Assembly: GCF_035194505.1 (NCBI RefSeq)
Contig: NZ_CP136573.1
Location: 2,982,048-3,046,047, forward strand
Direction of reading: 5' to 3'
Source of the DNA: Erythrobacter sp.
Lineage (GTDB): Bacteria; Pseudomonadota; Alphaproteobacteria; Sphingomonadales; Sphingomonadaceae
Length of the DNA: 64,000 bases
In this document: positions 60,923 to 64,000 of the stretch, in pieces
How the letters are laid out: each line of letters begins with the position of its first letter
Position numbering within the stretch: position 1 is the first letter of the stretch
Translations under genes and position numbers: made by a program
The notes under the pieces: generated by a model
Databases searched by the model: none
The model's input: the letters and a program-made list of their open reading frames with translations, nothing else
Told to the model about the DNA's origin: nothing

Positions 60923-63900
60923 ATGAACCTCTCGCCGCTCTCCCGCGCTCTCTTGCGCGCCGGCACCTGCGCTGCCAGCCTTGCTGTTGCCATGCCGGTG
61001 CTCGCCAGCGCCAACACCGCCCTTGGCGAGACGACCCAGCCCCAGCCGGTGGCCGTCCCGCAGCCGACGGCGGACGAAGAGCCTGACAGCGCCAGCGGCA
61101 CGGCTGTCTCCGGCGACCAGATCATCGTCAGCGGCAAGCGTATCCGCGGCCAGCTGCTGGTCGAACAGGCCCCGCTGCTCCAGCTCGATGAAGCCGCGAT
61201 TGCCGCCGAGGGCGTGACCTCGATCACCGATCTCATCGCCCAGATCAGCGCGCAGACCGGCTCGGCCCGCGGCCGCGGGGGCGGCGGCATGCCGGTGATC
61301 CTGGTGAACGGCATCCGCATCGGTTCTTTCCGCGAATTCGCCTCCTATCCGCCCGAGGCGCTCGCGCGGGTCGAGGTGTTCCCTGAAGAAGTCGCCCAGC
61401 GCTTCGGCTTTCCGCCTGATCGCCGCGTCATCAACCTGATCCTCAAGGAAAACTACTCCAACCGCGAAGTCGAGCTGGAGTTCGAAACCCCCTCGCGCGG
61501 GGGCCTTACCCGCACTGAGCAGGATTTCGGCACGCTGCGCATTGCCGATGGCGGGCGCTTCAACGTCGATTTCGAGATCAGCGATTCCTCGCTGCTGACC
61601 GAAGACGAGCGCGATGTGCGCCAGACGCCGGGTTCGGTCTCCACTGTGCCGGGTGATCCGGCGCAGGCCGAATATCGCAGCCTTGCTGCCGACACCTTCG
61701 GGCTTGAAGGCAATGTCAGCTGGGCCAAGGCCTATATCGAAAGCGGCACGGCGCTGAGCGCCAACCTGAATTACCAGCGCAACGAAACCCGCAGCCTCGA
61801 CGGTCTCAACACCGTGGTGCTGACGAGCAATCCGGCGGTGCCGGGCATCACCCGCACCTTCGGCGAGGACACGCCGCTCGCACGCCGCAATTCGACCGAT
61901 CGCTTCTCGACCGCGGGATCGCTGACCAAGCCGGTCAATTCCTTCCGCCTCACCACCACTTTCGATGCCTCGCTGACCGAGAGCGAGACCGAGATCGACC
62001 GCCGCTTCGACACGCGCGGGCTCGTCAATGCCGCGCTGGCCGGCACGCTTTCGCCCACCGGTCCGCTGCCGACCGATGCCGATGCCGGCTTCGATATCGC
62101 CCGCAGCCGCAACATTACCGGCCAGTCGCGCACCACGCTCGAAGGGCCGCTGGGCGAGCTTCCGGCAGGCGAAGTGCTGGCGACCTTCGATGCCGGACTC
62201 GACTGGCAGCAGATCGAGAGCAGCGACACCCGCAGCAATCAGAACGTCACTCTGACGCGCCGTAACCTTTCGACCGGCGCCAACGTGGTGATCCCGATCA
62301 CCAGCCGCCGTGCGGGCGTGGCCGATGCGCTGGGCACCTTCACGCTCAACCTGCAGGCGGGGATCGAGGATCTCAGCGATTTCGGCGTGCTGGGAGACTG
62401 GAACGCGGGGCTCAACTGGTCGCCGGTTGACGGGCTGGACCTATCGGCCACCTATATCTTCCGCGAGGTTGTACCGGGTCTGGGCGCGCTGGGCAATCCG
62501 GTGATCACCAATTTCAACGTGCCGGTGTTCGATTTCACCCGCGGCGAGACTGTGCTGGCCGATGTCACCACCGGCGGCAATCCCGCGCTTCCGGCGGAAA
62601 CGCAGCGCGACTGGAAGTTTGCTGCCAACTGGTCGCTGCCGTTCTGGGAAAACACCCGTCTGACAGTGGAGTATATCCGCAACCGTTCGGACAATGTGGT
62701 GAGCGCCTTCCCGCAGATCACGCCCGAGATCGAGGCGGCCTTCCCGGGCCGTGTCACCCGCGATGCGACGGGCCGCCTGACCGCGGTTGACCGGCGTTCG
62801 GTGAGCTTTGCCGAGACGCGGGCGAACCGGGTGCAGTTCATCTTCTCGACCAATGGCAGCATCGGCGCACCGGCTGGCGGCGGCTTTGGCGGCCCCGGCG
62901 GCGGTCGTCCGGCGGGCGCGGGCGGGCCTCCTGCAGGCGCAGCGCCAGCAGCAGCGACCCCGGCTCCGCCGACCACTGGCCCAGCGCCTGCGGCAGGTGC
63001 AGCGCCTGCGGCAGGTGCAGCGCCTGCGGGCGGCCCGCCGCGCTTCGGTGCCGGCGGCATGCCGAGCCCTGAGCAGCGCGAGCAGTTCATGGCCTTCCGC
63101 ACCCGGCTGTGCGCCGATGATGGCCTCGCCTTCCTCGAAAAGCTGGTCGCCGCGATTGACAGCGGCGCGGACCTTTCGGCCGAATTCCCCGGGATCGACC
63201 CGTCGCGCCTCGCGCCGATGCTGTCGCGCCTGCGGGGTGAGGACGGCAAGGTCGATCCGGCCCGTCTGGCAAGTTTCCGCACCCGCATCTGCAGCTTCGA
63301 TCCGTCGATGATGATGGGCGGCGGCGCACCGGGCGGGGCACCGGCTGGCAGCGGCGCTCCGGCCAGAGCACCCGGCGGCGCACCCGGCGGTGCGCCGGGC
63401 AGTGCGCCTGCGGCCAATCCGCAGCTTGCCGCTTTCCGCGAGCGGGCTTGCGGCCCTGACGGCACCAAGGCGATTGCCGAGCTGATCGGCAAGATCGAGC
63501 GCGGCGAGGATGTCTCGGCCGAGATGCCCGGCGTCGATCCGGCCTTCATCAAGATGGCGATCGATCGTTCGCGCGCGCCCGATGGCACGATCCCGCCCGA
63601 AGCGCTGGCCCAGTTCCAGCAGCGCTTCTGCGCGATGATGCCCGCTCCTGCACAGGCAGGCGGTGCGCCTGCGGCTGGCGGCGGCGCTCCGGCGGGTGGG
63701 CCTCCGGCCTTCAACCCGCTGGCGGGCGGCCGCAACATGCAGGGCTTCCGCTACTTCGTGAACCTCACTCATGCGATCGAGCTCGACAACGAGATCCTGA
63801 TCGCCAACGGCCTCAATCCGCTCGACCAGCTTGACGGTCAGGCGACCGGGGCCTTCGGCCTGCCGCGCCATTCGAGCCGGCTTGAAGCGGGTCTGTTTGG

Positions 63901-64000
63901 CAAGGGCGTGGGCTTCCGCCTTTCGGGCATCTACACCGGCACCACCCGCATCGACGGTTCGGGCCTGCCGGGCAGCACCGATCTGTTCTTCGACGATATC
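60923..64000 (+). CDS. TonB-dependent receptor with large cysteine-repeat insert (runs off window)
   Basis: An open reading frame of more than 1025 residues. The signal peptide ends near VAMPVLASA. The plug has IIVSGKRIRGQLL, PVILVNGIRIGSFREFASYPPEALARVEVF and RFGFPPDRRVINLILK, and is followed by beta-barrel strands. After residue 647 the barrel is interrupted by about 280 residues of Gly/Pro/Ala-rich linker and two matching 72-residue units (residues 719-792 and 832-905) bounded by cysteines; the barrel then resumes at about residue 930 (NMQGFRYFVNLTHAIELDNE). The interior placement suggests an extracellular loop. Start ATG 60923 behind GAAGGGA. Confidence 0.9.
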   Translation, partial: MNLSPLSRALLRAGTCAASLAVAMPVLASANTALGETTQPQPVAVPQPTADEEPDSASGTAVSGDQIIVSGKRIRGQLLVEQAPLLQLDEAAIAAEGVTSITDLIAQISAQTGSARGRGGGGMPVILVNGIRIGSFREFASYPPEALARVEVFPEEVAQRFGFPPDRRVINLILKENYSNREVELEFETPSRGGLTRTEQDFGTLRIADGGRFNVDFEISDSSLLTEDERDVRQTPGSVSTVPGDPAQAEYRSLAADTFGLEGNVSWAKAYIESGTALSANLNYQRNETRSLDGLNTVVLTSNPAVPGITRTFGEDTPLARRNSTDRFSTAGSLTKPVNSFRLTTTFDASLTESETEIDRRFDTRGLVNAALAGTLSPTGPLPTDADAGFDIARSRNITGQSRTTLEGPLGELPAGEVLATFDAGLDWQQIESSDTRSNQNVTLTRRNLSTGANVVIPITSRRAGVADALGTFTLNLQAGIEDLSDFGVLGDWNAGLNWSPVDGLDLSATYIFREVVPGLGALGNPVITNFNVPVFDFTRGETVLADVTTGGNPALPAETQRDWKFAANWSLPFWENTRLTVEYIRNRSDNVVSAFPQITPEIEAAFPGRVTRDATGRLTAVDRRSVSFAETRANRVQFIFSTNGSIGAPAGGGFGGPGGGRPAGAGGPPAGAAPAAATPAPPTTGPAPAAGAAPAAGAAPAGGPPRFGAGGMPSPEQREQFMAFRTRLCADDGLAFLEKLVAAIDSGADLSAEFPGIDPSRLAPMLSRLRGEDGKVDPARLASFRTRICSFDPSMMMGGGAPGGAPAGSGAPARAPGGAPGGAPGSAPAANPQLAAFRERACGPDGTKAIAELIGKIERGEDVSAEMPGVDPAFIKMAIDRSRAPDGTIPPEALAQFQQRFCAMMPAPAQAGGAPAAGGGAPAGGPPAFNPLAGGRNMQGFRYFVNLTHAIELDNEILIANGLNPLDQLDGQATGAFGLPRHSSRLEAGLFGKGVGFRLSGIYTGTTRIDGSGLPGSTDLFFDDI
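62864..63712 (+). repeat. Insert in the receptor with two cysteine-bounded 72-residue units
   Basis: Unit 1 (63077-63298) and unit 2 (63416-63637) align over 72 residues with no gap. By my count 29 positions are identical, including both terminal cysteines (unit position 12 and position 72), SAE-P-G-DP in the middle and DG near position 56. The flanking linkers are Gly/Ala/Pro-rich and include a short direct repeat PAAGA. Confidence 0.85.

Noticed and set aside
1..64000. CRISPR array, prophage or insertion sequence
   Set aside because: No regularly spaced repeats, transposase, integrase or phage structural genes were seen on either strand.

Overview
This 64-kb window is GC-rich bacterial chromosome. 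It is almost certainly from an alphaproteobacterium of the order Sphingomonadales, most likely near Erythrobacter/Porphyrobacter. The evidence is a CcrM-type GANTC methyltransferase with a matching promoter, a ChvI-type regulator divergent from pckA, the short alphaproteobacterial aa3 oxidase subunit IV, a three-gene proton-translocating transhydrogenase, a CpaF/TadA ATPase, and three large TonB-dependent receptor genes. No phage, insertion sequence or CRISPR array was seen. Two perfect 16-bp parS sites (21420-21473) suggest that the region lies in the origin-proximal part of the chromosome.

Layout. 1-7.4 kb: start of chvI, pckA, a cyclic-nucleotide-binding flavoprotein, a DUF885 lipoprotein and a TonB-like protein. 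7.4-13 kb: an alpha/beta hydrolase, two cysteine desulfurases in tandem with a 2Fe-2S ferredoxin, then parC. 13-17 kb (minus): sugar dehydrogenase, GNAT, DUF1285, CoA-type NUDIX and cca genes, tightly packed. 17-24 kb: rnhB, ccrM with a dense regulatory region, folP, a PhoD-like phosphatase, the parS pair, an SDR and an NtrC-like regulator with an altered sigma-54 contact loop. 24-32 kb: cytochrome oxidase subunit IV, the pnt genes interrupted by a secreted protein, a beta-helix protein/diheme cytochrome/hydrolase operon, and a racemase-like gene. 32-37 kb: a dyad-rich spacer, dgt, an ABA4-like membrane protein, an acyl-CoA synthetase and a DUF938 methyltransferase.

37-41.5 kb: a probable zinc-starvation (Zur) locus. 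A CobW GTPase and a TonB-dependent receptor broken by one in-frame TAG face a MerC-like membrane protein across a GTTATG-N6-CATAAC palindrome. The locus is bracketed by the intact DUF938 gene and a 3' fossil of a second DUF938 gene; the two share an exact 19-bp match. An entericidin-type lipoprotein gene too short for routine ORF calling follows. 41.5-49 kb: DMT transporter, cpaF, glmS and a GGDEF/EAL protein. 49-58.6 kb: purS-purQ and purC, separated by a TonB receptor, an M16 peptidase and a transglutaminase-like protein. 58.5-60.7 kb: tRNA-Phe, yacG, a compact RNase E/G, maf and infA. 60.9-64 kb: an incomplete TonB-dependent receptor carrying a large insert with two 72-residue cysteine-bounded repeats.

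The most unusual items are this receptor insert, the ccrM control region, the parS pair and the bracketed zinc locus. All assignments come from reading the sequence; no database search was possible.
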